Of a stretch of 64,000 bases of DNA, positions 46,051 through 56,689 are shown piece after piece. Under the pieces are notes generated by a model. That model made no database searches. It was not told the origin of the DNA and saw only the letters and a program-made list of their open reading frames with translations. Origin of the DNA: Hexactinellida sp. DTS-2022 (lineage: Eukaryota > Porifera > Hexactinellida); contig JAPNXP010000009.1 in the NCBI GenBank assembly GCA_028753945.1, forward strand, positions 4,836,001 to 4,900,000. Direction: 5' to 3'. Within the stretch, counting starts at the first letter, position 1; the number at the start of each line of letters is the position of its first letter. Both the position numbers and the translations under genes were made by a program.

Positions 46051-47691
46051 TTAACACCAAGTTTGTTGTAAATTGATCTTTGAACCGTCATTAGGTTTTT
46101 GAGATTTAGGAGGAATGGAAGGAGCATGTTCTATAACTGGAGTCAAAACGGAGATCAATCGATCGTTCTTCGGAGAAGTAATCCCAAATAACACATCATT
46201 ATTATGCAAGGATGGGAAGGCAATTGCAGTTTCCAAATTCTTAAATGAATCATCAGAAGATTGTCCACTATATTTTTGAATTGTTGTGTTCTTTTCAATA
46301 TTCTTGCTAAATCCACTTGAAATTCCGCGACTGAGAATAGAAAAAAATTTCTTTGGACTCTTTGACTTAAAATATGGATTTGGAGATTTATCAAGAAAGT
46401 TAGTCCTAAAGTTTTCTTTATTTCCGATTCCGAGAGAAATTGAATTTCCAATAGATTTTCCTTGATTTTGGTCCATGGAAGAATTTAAGAAGACTGAACG
46501 AGAAAAAAGAGAAGGAGTAGAACCAGCCCTAGATAATTGGCCACCATTTGAATCAAAATTAAAACCCGATGAAATCATATTGTGACGATCAACAGGTTCG
46601 TATATTGATCTTGCAATGTTTTTTCTATAATTGGAGGACTCAGGGAGAGAAGCATCTTGATTGCCGAAGGATTCAAGGGATGAAATTTTACAATCATAAT
46701 TACTTTTGGATGTTGGCAACATTTCAAGGGGCTTATGACTTATTGAATTTTGGTTGGATGAATGTTCAACATCAGGATGGGTAGCATATGGTTCTTTAAA
46801 TGTATTCCTTCTAGTCACTAATTGATCTCTAGTGTTCTGTATAGGGTTCAAATGGTCGTAGAAATCAGAGAGAGTCATTGAGGATTGGCGATTGTGGTTA
46901 CTGAGAAAAGCATTTGAGTTGAATGATTTACTTCGGGGCCAATCTTGATTGAGTACAGGATCAGAAACCAATGATTGATCATTTGAAGAATCGGTATTCA
47001 TATCAATATGCTGGTCAATTGAGGGTATTAAATTATCAATTAACTGACGTTTACCCCTTTTTTCAGGAACAGGAGGTGGGCTTAAACTTTCGATATTATC
47101 TGCAAAAAGATTTGCTTTTATGTTCTCAATTATATGATTTTCGCAATTATGAATCGAGTTTGCACTCAATGCGTATTTGCACCTAAACTCATCAATAACC
47201 TTACTTAAATGAGTAATGTTAAAATGAGAATAAAGTTTGGAATTTTCAATAACATGTTTTTCTGAACTTCTTTTTTCCACATAAGATTGGAGTAAAGCTA
47301 CAACTGTCTTTCCAGCATTGTGATTTTCAGACTCTTTAATAAGTGTATTTAATGATAAACCAGAATGGTTGGTAGTAACAGTGTATGGTTTATTCATTAT
47401 ACCAGATTCATCTAATAGCTGAATCTCTTCACGGATAAACAGAAATGTTCGCATCAGTTTTTGATCTTGAAACTTGAGTTGTTGACATTCATCATTCAAT
47501 TTATGAATAGAAACTACAAAGTCATCAGGAGATTTGATTTCATGCAAATTGTGATACACAGTATCTTCTTCCAAAGGCGATTCTGGAATCGATTGATCTT
47601 TTGTAGTTTTATCTCCATAAATTGAAAGCTTGTATCTATGTAAACACTTGTGTTTGTTTTTCTGAGGTATTGGAGGTGGATGGTCTGACAT
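46051..47691 (-). CDS. Uncharacterised Ser/Asn-rich protein with proline-rich SH3-ligand motifs
   Basis: An open frame of 546 residues from ATG 47691. The frame extends 33 codons further upstream (to 47790), but that part is repeat-R sequence, so the downstream start is preferred; the protein then begins MSDHPPPIPQKNK. I do not recognise the family. Visible features: two polyproline clusters that look like SH3 ligands (HPPPIPQK at residue 4; SPPPVPEKRGK about residue 210) and a third, IPPKSQKP, near the C-terminus. Residues 50-200 are probably helical (VVALLQSYVEKRSSEK). The second half is low-complexity, Ser/Asn-rich and probably disordered. There is no signal peptide from the chosen start. 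AATAAA lies 44 bp past the stop. A cytoplasmic adaptor or an N-terminal exon of a signalling protein is possible; function unknown. Confidence 0.6.
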   Translation of the reverse strand: MSDHPPPIPQKNKHKCLHRYKLSIYGDKTTKDQSIPESPLEEDTVYHNLHEIKSPDDFVVSIHKLNDECQQLKFQDQKLMRTFLFIREEIQLLDESGIMNKPYTVTTNHSGLSLNTLIKESENHNAGKTVVALLQSYVEKRSSEKHVIENSKLYSHFNITHLSKVIDEFRCKYALSANSIHNCENHIIENIKANLFADNIESLSPPPVPEKRGKRQLIDNLIPSIDQHIDMNTDSSNDQSLVSDPVLNQDWPRSKSFNSNAFLSNHNRQSSMTLSDFYDHLNPIQNTRDQLVTRRNTFKEPYATHPDVEHSSNQNSISHKPLEMLPTSKSNYDCKISSLESFGNQDASLPESSNYRKNIARSIYEPVDRHNMISSGFNFDSNGGQLSRAGSTPSLFSRSVFLNSSMDQNQGKSIGNSISLGIGNKENFRTNFLDKSPNPYFKSKSPKKFFSILSRGISSGFSKNIEKNTTIQKYSGQSSDDSFKNLETAIAFPSLHNNDVLFGITSPKNDRLISVLTPVIEHAPSIPPKSQKPNDGSKINLQQTWC

Positions 47692-47740
47692 TAAGTTTAT
47701 GATCGCAGATACTAATAGTATATTATTAATTATAATAAAT

Positions 47741-47833
47741 AAATAATAAAAATTGCGTCCTGTGCAGAAGCATTTCCCTTTGGAGGACACTACATTTGGT
47801 AGTTGGGTAACTAAGTAGTGCCTACAAAAGAAA
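47741..47833. repeat. Repeat R fragment split by MULE 1
   Basis: One arm and loop of the R foldback (AAATTGCGTCCTGTGCAG; TAGTGCCTACAAAAG), ending where MULE 1 begins. The bases CAAAAGAAA (47825-47833) are the MULE TSD. Confidence 0.7.
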
Positions 47834-47975
47834 GGGTCCTAATTATCGGTCTAACAAATTTAGTTAAAAGTCCACCAAAATTCGTTATACCTCTAACAAA
47901 ATTTGTGAATTGTCTAACAGATTTGCAAATACCAAAATTACGGAAAAGTCTAACAAAATTACGGAAAAGTATAAC

Positions 47976-50592
47976 CATAGCCTACTCTATATATGGCCTG
48001 ACAGTAACCTAGAAAATGTGGACCAAGGATGAAGGAGAAGATGGTAATATTTATCCAACCACAATATTTAATATCTAAAATAATAATAATAATCAACCAC
48101 ATTAATTAGAAATTCACTTGAAATATATACAATTATTGATCAGATTTTATTCAAAACTCTTCTATTGACGTAAAATCTCATCCTTTCAATTTCACTTAGG
48201 TATTTTATTCATATTAGCTTCTATTCACGCCTAACTCGTGTTCTGTCCCCGGTTGCAAGAGCAATTACAACCCACATGACCATGTTCCTGTGTTCAAGAT
48301 GCCTCAAAATCCACCAATCCTGAATCATTATCGGTGACCTGAAGGTGGTCTATGTATGTATCAACCATTTTCAGAAAGAAGACGTATACTACACTTTCCA
48401 AATCCCAAGAGGAGATAGTACTTTTACTGAAGTACCGCGGGCGAAGCCAAACCTGAAGGAAGGCGCTGTACCAAGTTTGCTAACTCGCTGCCCAGCATAT
48501 TACTCATCCAAACCTAACAAACGGAATCGCTTCTCATACGATGCAAAAGAGGAAGAATTGATGAACCAAACACTACAACTCAGCTTGAGATCCGAGAGTC
48601 AAGAGAAAGAGAAGTTTGTGGTAACTCTCCACAGGACTTGAAAGATAAGTTAACCTTGATTTATTTACCTAATAGTTGGTTGGTGTGGTTCCTTAATGAG
48701 AGCAACCTAACGTTTGTTCTCGCTAAACTGGCTGAAAAAATATCTCCGTAGATTTGTACCTTGAAATCAATGCTTATTTATCAACAGAGTATATCCGTTT
48801 CCATTGCTGCAATTAGTGACATCCGAGAAATTGAATCTGTTTTGCAGGAACTTGCTTTAAATACAACTCTAGTTCTTATTGTGATTATCCCCTTAAGTTC
48901 GGTTGTGCATCCTTTGAAGATGTATGTCAATTATATAATTCAGAAAGAACAAGTTTATCCAAGTTAGCTCCTCATTTGAGTATGGAGTCATGTTTTCCGT
49001 CTAACAATGAGCGTCAAAATGTCAAACTGGTTTTGAAAGTCGTTTAACGAATTAACAATATCTGCGCTAACAATTCAGAACGAATTGCGTTATCCAGAAT
49101 ATAGATAGAATACTCCGGAGTTTGTTGATACCCTTCTTACTGTTTGGAAATTATTCAACGTTAACACACCATTTTAAAGGAATACGTTTGAACGATAATA
49201 ATTCTACACCTTTGACTTTTAATGACGAGCGATTTCTATTTTTGACTCGTGTAGTTTTGGTTAGATGCTTGGCAAACTTTACCAGAAAAAATTGGCAAAC
49301 TGAGTAAACAAACATACACCAGTTTTAGACATGCTTGTATTGCCTTACCACAATTACCAATCATTTGACTCAAACTTGTGGCTCTACATATGTGTTGTCC
49401 TCCATTCTACAGACGGATCCCTTGGAACACCATTTCGGTCTATACCGTATGATGTCGCGTTCTAATTATCACATCTCCTATCTTCAGATCCTTGAAACTG
49501 AGCGTCGACTTAAACTTTCTAACATAATCAAACATATTTACTGACCAACAAGACACTTCCTTTCAATCTATTCAGTCATTTGTTAAGTAATTTTCTTCTC
49601 CGTATAACGTATTCCACTACTGATGGTGAGTTCAATTTGGAACCATTTCTTGATGCGATTAATCATCTATCAACAATTGATTGTGGTTCACAGTTGCTTC
49701 AGTCATTAGCCTTTACTGCAGGCTATACTGTCAATTAGTACCTGAAACAAACAAACCGTGTCATGTCTGTCTACATATGCTAACAGTTGATAAAGAATTT
49801 CTCCTTGATTTAGACCTGGACTCTCAGTATAAACTTCTGCAGCTAACGGACCGTGCGGACTTAAATATCCATCTGAGCCAGTTTTAAATTCCATATTTTT
49901 TATATGGAAGACCTTTTAGTGCCATCGAAAACAATAAAGAGCTGTTGGCGAAGCTTGTAAGTGGACCTTCTAGAAAAATACTAGTTGAACTCACGTTGAT
50001 GTATTTAGAAGATAGCGATAATCGTGATCCAAGTATTTGGAAGTCTACTTGTATTAGCTGTGGTGTGTTTAGTTGGAACATCTTATAGAAGCTAGTCGTT
50101 ACCCCAGCGAATTTGCTTCTTGCAAACAAAGTTAAGAATTATAACTCGCTGGTTCTTCAAAAATTATAGAAAGCGTAAATTTAAGAAATTCTCTTAATTA
50201 TGTGTCTACTTACTTGTATTTATCATGATTTGTATTACTCTGTTATTCTTATTTCTATTATGTAGTTAAGTGTGTCGTGTGTCACTGCTAGAGCCAGAGA
50301 GAGAAAGAGGAGAGAGGAAAGAAAGCAAATAATTGTGTATTATTTAATGTATATTAATATTAGAAATTGTACTGTTTGTGTTTATTATTACTATTAAATT
50401 ATGAAAATCCAATCACCCTTCTCAATACAGCTAATACTAATCACGGGCTAGCAGGGCTGCGTTATGTTTACGACCTAGAGACGCATAAAGAACTTAGTAG
50501 TTCAATATAGAAAACATTAAAAAATAAAATTTCCCATCTTCTTGTGCATCCCTGGTACATCTACTGTCAGGCCATATATAGAGCAGGCTATG
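47976..50592 (+). mobile_element. P-like THAP element P6, degraded, inside the MULE 1 left arm
   Basis: Ends CATAGCCTACTCTATATATG and CATATATAGAGCAGGCTATG, flanked by GTATAAC (47969-47975, 50593-50599). The same subterminal blocks as P3 (GACAGTAACC; GTGGACCAAGGATG / CATCCCTGGTAC). At 2617 bp it is shorter than P3 because internal coding DNA is deleted. Confidence 0.9.
48227..50190 (+). pseudogene. P-like THAP transposase of P6, heavily decayed
   Basis: The expected start codon is ACG (48227), followed by PNSCSVPGCKSNYNP and HVPVFKMP, so the initiator has been lost by one change. THAP continues after a shift with VVYVCINHFQKED. A stretch of about 1 kb is missing relative to P3 after 48900. 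Later pieces include TDPLEHHFGLYRMMSRSNY (49410-49465), LLQLTDR, GPSRKILVELTLMYLED and a CISCG pair near 50050. Stops and shifts are everywhere. The family match is clear; no activity is possible. Confidence 0.85.
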
Positions 50593-50800
50593 GTATAACA
50601 AAATTAATGAAAAGTATAACAAAATTAATGAAAAGTCTAACAAAATTAATGAAAAGTATAACAAAATTAATGAAAAGTATAACAAAATTAATGAAAAGTA
50701 TAACAAAATTAATGAAAAGTATAACAAAATTAATGAAAAGTCTAACAAAATTACGGAAAAGTATAACAAAATTAATGAAAAGTACAAAATTACAACTAAC
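50593..50800. repeat. MULE 1 left-arm array (20-21-bp units)
   Basis: Ten or so units of AAAAGTATAACAAAATTAATG or AAAAGTCTAACAAAATTAATG. The array is continuous with 47940-47975 across P6 and is the reverse complement of 54595-54840. Both strands stay open over the array, which creates spurious frames. Confidence 0.9.
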
Positions 50801-50848
50801 TGCTCTAATTAACCTAATCCTACATTATCAACTATCAAGTTAAATACT

Positions 50849-52400
50849 TTATTGGACAATTAATGCAGGCCTGGCTAGTTTCGGGCGACCCCGTCTCCGT
50901 TTTTGACCAATAGGAATATTTTTCGCAATAGCCGGCACTACACAATTTGGGGCTTTCAGACGTATTGCCATACCAAGACTATGTTTACATATATAGTTCT
51001 TTAAAAAGATTGGACATGTACACGTAGCTTCTCTCCAATTATCGACATTTATTCTTACCACCCATGCTGAATACCTCCAATTAATGTAATCCTGAAAAGA
51101 TGACCAACGAGATTTTAGCTGAAGTTTTCGGTATTTAGTGACAGTTCTAAGTGTTATTAAACTCGAATTTTCTGGCTCTATGTAACATTCCATCATCCCC
51201 AAAATTTCATCTCTTAATTTAACATTGCTGTTTTGCCGAGACCAGTTATAAGCTTCTGTCCATCGTTTTAAGGTTATCAAGGGTTCTGTATAAAATTTCT
51301 TATAATTTTTCGGATTTTCGCAGATATCGCGTTTCATTGACCAATTACTGACCATATTTTTAAGAAATTGAAGAAATTGTTCCGAGGGGCAATCTCTTCC
51401 TAAACGTATGGTCTCTCTTTATCGATGCATTAAACGCCTCTAGAGCATTGTTAGTAATGGGTTTCCCTAAGCAATAGCCATGATACCAATTTGGATTCGT
51501 TGTCACCCACTCTCTTTTGAAATACTTCAAGAATTCCGAGGTTTCGCAGTCTAAACTTTCCCATTTCTCAAAAAATAAATTCCTCAAGTACTTAAATTCT
51601 TTTTCAGATAATGCATAGTGCATATGCTGGATATCTTCTCTAATCTTTACCCTATTTTCTTTTTCTCTAACAAGATGTATATGCTTGTATACAGCTGTGA
51701 TCATATGATACCAGCACATCACCCTCATTGGATCAAATCCAAATGCTTCCTTGAAACCGCATGTTATAGCTTGAGAACCATCAGCGACAAGGAATTTAGT
51801 CTTGCATTGGGTACCAAATAATTGCTCGACACCTTTTGTGAGATTTAAAAAAATGAATCGAAAATCTTCAGTAGATTCGCTGCTGCATATCCCAAAACCT
51901 AATGGATGAAATGCCTTTTCACTGTCTGTTATTCCAACAACAAACCCTGGATAACCGTTCCAGATAAGTTTATAAGTAGCGTCAATATGAATACAATCAC
52001 TGTAATCCGCGAAGGAGAGTAAATAGCGCGTGCTGACAAATAATCTGAAGTAGTTTTCACCACAATCATATCCTATCACAAACATCCTGTGTTTCTCATC
52101 ATTAGGGGGCAGTTGACCATTCTCTTCACACCAAACAATTAATGAACCAATACTAATTGAAGGACTACCGAATTTTCTTTTTCTGTAGGATGAAAGGAAG
52201 TTGTACACTTGTTGAAGAGTTGGTATTGGTAATTGTTTTTCTTTTATAGCCATAAGAAGGGTGTCCGGTTTTGTAAGTCCAGAATCATATAATCCACACA
52301 AAATTTCTTTTGTCTGTTTGGATATACCTTGATAATATAAAACCATAGAATAAACGAAATATAGGTTTCTTATGTAATAATAACTCCGGTGTCGTTGCAC
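50849..52400 (-). pseudogene. MULE 1 transposase, main exon, one frameshift
   Basis: Mutator-like transposase. The upstream segment (51360-52400) has the MULE DDE core: IHIDATYKLIWNGYPG (D1), FLVADGSQAITCGF (D2), the MRVMCWYHM Cys-His motif and NNALEAFNASIKRD (E). A single frameshift near 51358 separates the downstream segment (50849-51355), which carries a SWIM zinc finger, ATCTCPIFLKNYICKH (CxC then CxH). It ends in a basic, AT-hook-like tail (KRRRGRPKLARP). Position 52400 is not a true start: the codon there is GTG and the frame runs on into a GC-rich minisatellite. One shift is the only lesion I see in about 1.5 kb. This is among the better-preserved transposases in the window. Confidence 0.88.
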
Positions 52401-52404
52401 AGCG

Positions 52405-52930
52405 GTCCCCCCAGGTGAGATGTCCCTCCGGACTTGTGGCCTTAGGATCAGATGTCCCCCATCGATCCTTCACCCTAGGACCAAGCGTTTCCCCGCCCCC
52501 GATGACCTTAGGACCAGCTTTTCCCCGTGCCTGTGGGCCTAGTTTCAGATGTTCCCCCCTCGTACTCCTCACCTTAGGGTCCAGAGGACTCAAATTTCAC
52601 ATTTAAGTGTTGCATATCTTCCGAATTAAGATATATAGCACTTTTGTTTAGTGATTCATTATTTTTCAAAATGTATCTGTCAGGATATGGGATAATTGCT
52701 TTCGGGAGCACATCTGACCCTAGAATGAGTAGTCTGGGTGGGGGACATTTGACCCTGAGGGGAGACAGCTGGCACTAGGCCCACTGGTCCGGGGGAACAT
52801 AATTTGGGGGGGGGGACTGCTGGCACCATGACACCGGGTCGGACATAATCAAATTTATAAATATGGTTTGCTGTGGTACATTGAATGGCATTCCATAATT
52901 TCAGTCCAGGTGGTGCTATCACGCCGTAGA
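52405..52930. repeat. GC-rich minisatellite between MULE 1 exons
   Basis: Irregular 30-40-bp units with AGATGTCCCCC, CCTTAGGACCAG and GTTTCCCC on one side (52405-52600) and GGGGGACATTTGACCCTGAGG on the other (52690-52830). It stands out sharply from AT-rich surroundings. It may be an inserted element or intronic repeat. It interrupts the 5' end of the main MULE exon. Confidence 0.55.
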
Positions 52931-54194
52931 TAGTCTGCCGCTATAGCACGTCCCCTCTTTAACCATAAGCTAAAGTGCGGTTTAATAATTATTTTGAATA
53001 ATTTGCGATTACTTGTAAAACTTAAATAAATTATCTAAATAAGTCGTCAGTCAAAAGTATTGGACACCATCTAAGATAACTATTTAAAGATTTAATTGAA
53101 AGAAAGACTAGTTGTGCAAAGTGGAAAATTGGTGATAACCAAAAAATAGCAAAAAAAGTACAAGCCTTCGCGGTACAATATTTAGAGTAACAATGTTAGT
53201 TCTATGGTCTATAAGGGAGAGTGATCCAACCTAATTATAATAATTTTCAGACAGGTCACCCAACTTTATATAAGCTTCCAACTCAACTGCCTCTAACTCT
53301 CTGAATAAAAATGTATACGTACCTCGAAACGAATCCATGTGATGATGTTCGAGATTTAACCTGAATAATATAGTTTTTTGAGAATCAGCACAGAAAGCAA
53401 GTATATCTGAGCTTTACATCCAGACTTCTTCTTTCGACAATAATAGTAACGCTTAGCTCCTCTCAAAGTTTCAGTATAATTACCTAAATATTAAATGCGT
53501 ATCGGTATGTTTAGTCTGAACTGGTACATCAGATTGGTTTCTGTTTGAACGTTTTCCAAGGCAGTGGTACTATGCCTTTTTGGATTTGGTAAAACTCAAG
53601 GTAGCATAATTAACCTAAGTTGACTAATTCATTGAAATTTGTATTAATTATTTATTATTCATTATTGATAAATGTGCTCACAGTCAATTGTGGTTCATTT
53701 AGTACTACCGGTAGCAATATTATTTGACCCATCTAAAGTTTTCACAATAATACCATTCCTTTTTATATTACAAAAAATGTGGACACCACTGATATTATGA
53801 TTAATATTTATAAATTCTGAGTAATTCTTAAATAATTCATGAATTAGTCAATTTAGGCCTTATAACCGATTATAGGAAAACAATAACAGATCAACCGTTC
53901 TATACTAAATAGTAAGGTTGTTTCATTTTAACCCTCAAAGTTAATAACATGTACACACTTACTAATTATTGGCTTTATACGAGTGTAAAGTATTCTTCAC
54001 ATGGGCAAGGGAATAGGGGTCTCTTAATTATTTAATTAATTGAATTGTATTCTTTATTAAATTATTACTATTGGACTTAGGATAATCCTTCAAGTATAAA
54101 ATTGAGAAATACAAAAATAATCCCGCACTCAGTCGATATTTTATATAAAAAATTCCGGATGAATAAACACGTAATATATTTTAGGTGGTCTTAC
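52931..54194. other. AT-rich DNA, probable MULE 1 intron or decayed 5' coding region
   Basis: No readable domain. CAGTCAAAAGTATTGGACAC near 53048 resembles a Tc1-type end, but no partner end was found. Confidence 0.35.
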
Positions 54195-54369
54195 CTAGAC
54201 TCCACGTGTTTTCATCCTGAATAAACTTCTTGGCATCATCCTGATTGTTGAAAGTTTCTTCCATGATCCACTCCATTGACTGGCCTCTAAATCTTTTAGC
54301 ACTAGGAATATCTGCATCATCAGTGGAATAATCAGACTCGAAATCTTGCAAATCTTCAATAGTGGCCAT
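54195..54369 (-). CDS. MULE 1 transposase, probable first exon
   Basis: ATG 54369 opens MATIEDLQDFESDYSTDD, a basic KRFRGQ patch and then FNNQDDAKKFIQDENTWS. This last block resembles the segment before the zinc-binding domain of other MULE proteins (F-N-K-E-E-A-x-x-F-I). The exon ends at a good splice donor (CTAG|GTAAGA on the minus strand, GT at 54193-54194). The matching acceptor and the expected zinc-finger exon were not found upstream of 52400. Assignment to the MULE is by position and by that one motif. Confidence 0.5.
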
Positions 54370-54594
54370 ATATTAATAAAAATAGAACTTCTAATTCTAA
54401 GGCTAAGTAGTAGCTATGAAAGTGGTATAATACAGAACAAATTAGATCATTGACCTCAATTATTCTAATTTCGATTTGTATTTTAAATTCTCCATTCGAA
54501 TTGTATTAATTCCAGGTACGTATACTAAATATTGTAATACGGGTGAGTATCATATAAGTACTATAATATAGTAAATTATATGGGTTAGTTTTAA

Positions 54595-54840
54595 AAGAAT
54601 TTGTTAGACTTCATTAATTTTGTTAGACTTTTAATTAATTTTGTTAGACTTTTCATTAATTTTGTTATACTTTTCATTAATTTTGTTAGACTTTTAATTA
54701 ATTTTGTTATACTTTTCATTAATTTTGTTAGACTTTTCATTAATTTTGTTAGACTTTTCATTAATTTTGTTAGACTTTTCATTAATTTTGTTATACTTTT
54801 TCGTAAATTTTGTTAGACTTTTCATTAATTGTGTTAGACT
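54595..54840. repeat. MULE 1 right-arm array
   Basis: About eleven units of TTTTGTTAGACTTTTCATTA, the reverse complement of the left array, leading into the unique terminal segment that ends at 54953. Confidence 0.9.
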
Positions 54841-55295
54841 TATCAGTAATTTTGGTATTGGCAAATCTGTTAGACAATTCACAAATTTTGTTAGAGGTAT
54901 AACGAATTTTGGTAGACTTTTAACTAAATTTATTAGACCGATAATTATAACCGCAAAAGAAATACTGTAAAAATTATTGATTGAAATAACTGATGGAACA
55001 CAAATAACTGATTGGTTGCTTGAATATACTCTCGACCAATTAAATTACAGCCTCTATTGAGGATTCTACAATGCACACTAATAATTGATAGAAAATCCTT
55101 TTATACTAATTGGAAGCTAGCTGCTAATCCATACTGGGACAACGCTCGAATTTAATTGGCTATAAGCCATAATTGGATTAAAAAGGTGTTGAAATTATAT
55201 GATCAGAAATCGTAACCGCAGTTGCAAATTAGAAGGGCACACCGCAACCTACATGCCAAGTTTCAGCTCTCAGTGTATAAGGTGTGCCGAAGGAA

Positions 55296-55430
55296 CAGGG
55301 GCGGCATACCCGGTACGGCTGGTGCGGCGAGCGCCGTACCACTTTTCAGGATTGCCAGCTTTGCGGTACCACATTCATATACTGTAAAATTCTCCGCCGT
55401 ACCACTTTTCGAAAGGACGTGCCGCCCTTG
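55296..55430. mobile_element. hAT-like MITE, CAGGGGCGGCA ends, 135 bp
   Basis: Ends CAGGGGCGGCA / TGCCGCCCTTG, flanked by CGAAGGAA (55288-55295, 55431-55438; perfect 8-bp TSD). Related by its ends to the 521-bp element at 36473-36993. Confidence 0.9.
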
Positions 55431-56109
55431 CGAAGGAACCTTCTACAGAGAAAAAAATCCGAAATTGCAGCTGTGCCGACGCATTTCCCTTTGGTGGCCC
55501 TATCTTTTGTGGCTACTGGTTGGGTAATTGATTGTGCCTCCAAAGGGAAATGATGTCTGAACAGCAGCAATTTTGGATTTTTTCGTATATCATCATCACT
55601 ATGAAGTTGTTAAATTATTTCAGAAAAGTGTTTCAGAAGGCAACGACCCTTAGAGTGGCGGAAGTTTCTATTTAAAGCACATAAATTTAGAGATATTCAA
55701 GTTTCAGTTGAATATAATAGTTGATGACTCAGCATTTTTATGTGCTTGTTGAGTGATCAACCAACCCAGGCTTTCAGCTAGGTAAAATTTTCTGCGCGCC
55801 TAGAATAAGTTTGAACTCGCTCACATGCGCCTAAAATACTTAATTTGTATTACGTCTATGGGAGCATCACTCGATTTTCGCGCCCCTAGAAAAATTTCCC
55901 TTCGCGTACGCCTAGATGAAACCTGAACCAACCCATTCGGATTATATAATTGACAAAATTATGAAAACACATTATTTTGACGATGTCATCATCACCTCAA
56001 GGTGTAATACCCACTTGTATAGGTGGTACATGGCATAAGTAACAATTGATCAATTGAAAGTATGTTTCTATTTATATCACATCTGAGATTAATTAAATTT
56101 AACTAATTA

Positions 56110-56212
56110 CAGTCGAAATCGGGTTTTTTTGCCACGGGTTTTTTTGCTTATTGGGATTTTCTGCCTCCTTTTGTCGTGCATTTTGGGGGGCAAAAAAACC
56201 CGATTTCGACTG
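56110..56212. mobile_element. Tc1/mariner-like MITE, 103 bp
   Basis: Inverted ends CAGTCGAAATCGGGTTTTTT / AAAAAACCCGATTTCGACTG, flanked by TA (56108-56109, 56213-56214). Removal restores the R sequence CTAATTAGTATAAA seen at 39309-39322. Confidence 0.92.
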
Positions 56213-56689
56213 TAGTATAAATAATTAAAGAGAATCCTTATATAGAGCTGAGCTCTAGTAGAGTTTTTTTCCCATACTAAAAGCCCAGGGTTACTTTCTA
56301 AAGGTCAATTTCAAACTATGGGAAAAACTGACCTTTCTCAGTGCCTGAACACACATACTGAAAAACTGAGCTCTATATAAGTTATTTGATAATTAAATAA
56401 CGTGTTCATAATTTAACACCATTATTATGACAGCAAAATAAATTAAATTCAACTATTTGCAATAATTATTAATCTAAATTGAATTTCACTATCATATTTG
56501 AATTCAGCGCACTCGATAGCCCCAATAATCTAATCGGAACCGTCTCTATGAGTTAAACACAGAGCGAATTAATTATGTCAGTGTATCCATTGTGCAAGAA
56601 TATTCACGCAGAAGTGAATATAATCACATAGTCTGTTGTTGTTATGGAATGTAAAATCTTAGTTTACAATTGGAATAATTAAACTAGAA

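Larger units (their letters stand above)
47834..54953 (-). mobile_element. MULE 1 with tandem-repeat terminal inverted repeats; P6 nested in one arm
   Basis: Flanked by CAAAAGAAA on both sides (47825-47833 and 54954-54962), a perfect 9-bp TSD typical of Mutator-like elements. The inverted ends share TAATTATCGGTCTAA, then TTTAGTTAAAAGTC and AATTCGTTATACCTCTAAC. Inward they become arrays of a 20-21-bp unit (AAAAGTCTAACAAAATTAATG) at 47940-47975 plus 50593-50800, and inverted at 54595-54840. P6 (47976-50592) sits inside the left array with a 7-bp TSD made of array sequence. The transposase gene (50849-54369, minus) lies between the arms. Confidence 0.88.
55140..56660. repeat. Repeat R, long copy with three possible insertions
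   Basis: Has the R blocks CATGCCAAGTTTCAGC, the foldback (55456-55578), GTGTTTCAGAAGGCAACGACC, GACGATGTCATCATCACC, AACACCATTATTATG and CACTCGATAGCCCCAATAAT, up to GTTATGGAATGTAAAATC. This shows R is at least 1.2 kb long. A hAT-like MITE (55296-55430) and a TA-flanked MITE (56110-56212) are inside. 56237-56381 is a further inverted-repeat insert (CTTATATAGAGCTGAGCTC ends) without a clear TSD. Confidence 0.8.

Noticed and set aside
47692-47790. N-terminal extension with a hydrophobic stretch upstream of MSDHPPPIPQ
   Set aside because: The extension and its membrane-like segment are encoded by repeat R and adjoining AT-rich DNA, so the downstream ATG at 47691 is more likely.
50494-50843. Open frames on both strands reading MKSITKLMKS or LLYFSLILLYFS
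   Set aside because: They are the translation of the MULE 1 terminal tandem array. The same happens at 54591-54970.
53041-53070. CAGTCAAAAGTATTGGACAC, similar to a Tc1 terminal repeat
   Set aside because: No inverted partner in the neighbouring kilobases and no TA-flanked right end. A GTGGACACCACTG near 53777 is too short and differs.
56237-56381. Inverted-repeat segment CTTATATAGAGCTGAGCTC ... GAGCTCTATATAAG in repeat R
   Set aside because: It looks like a MITE, but I found no TSD and the R reference does not rejoin cleanly across it. Left as a note within the R entry.
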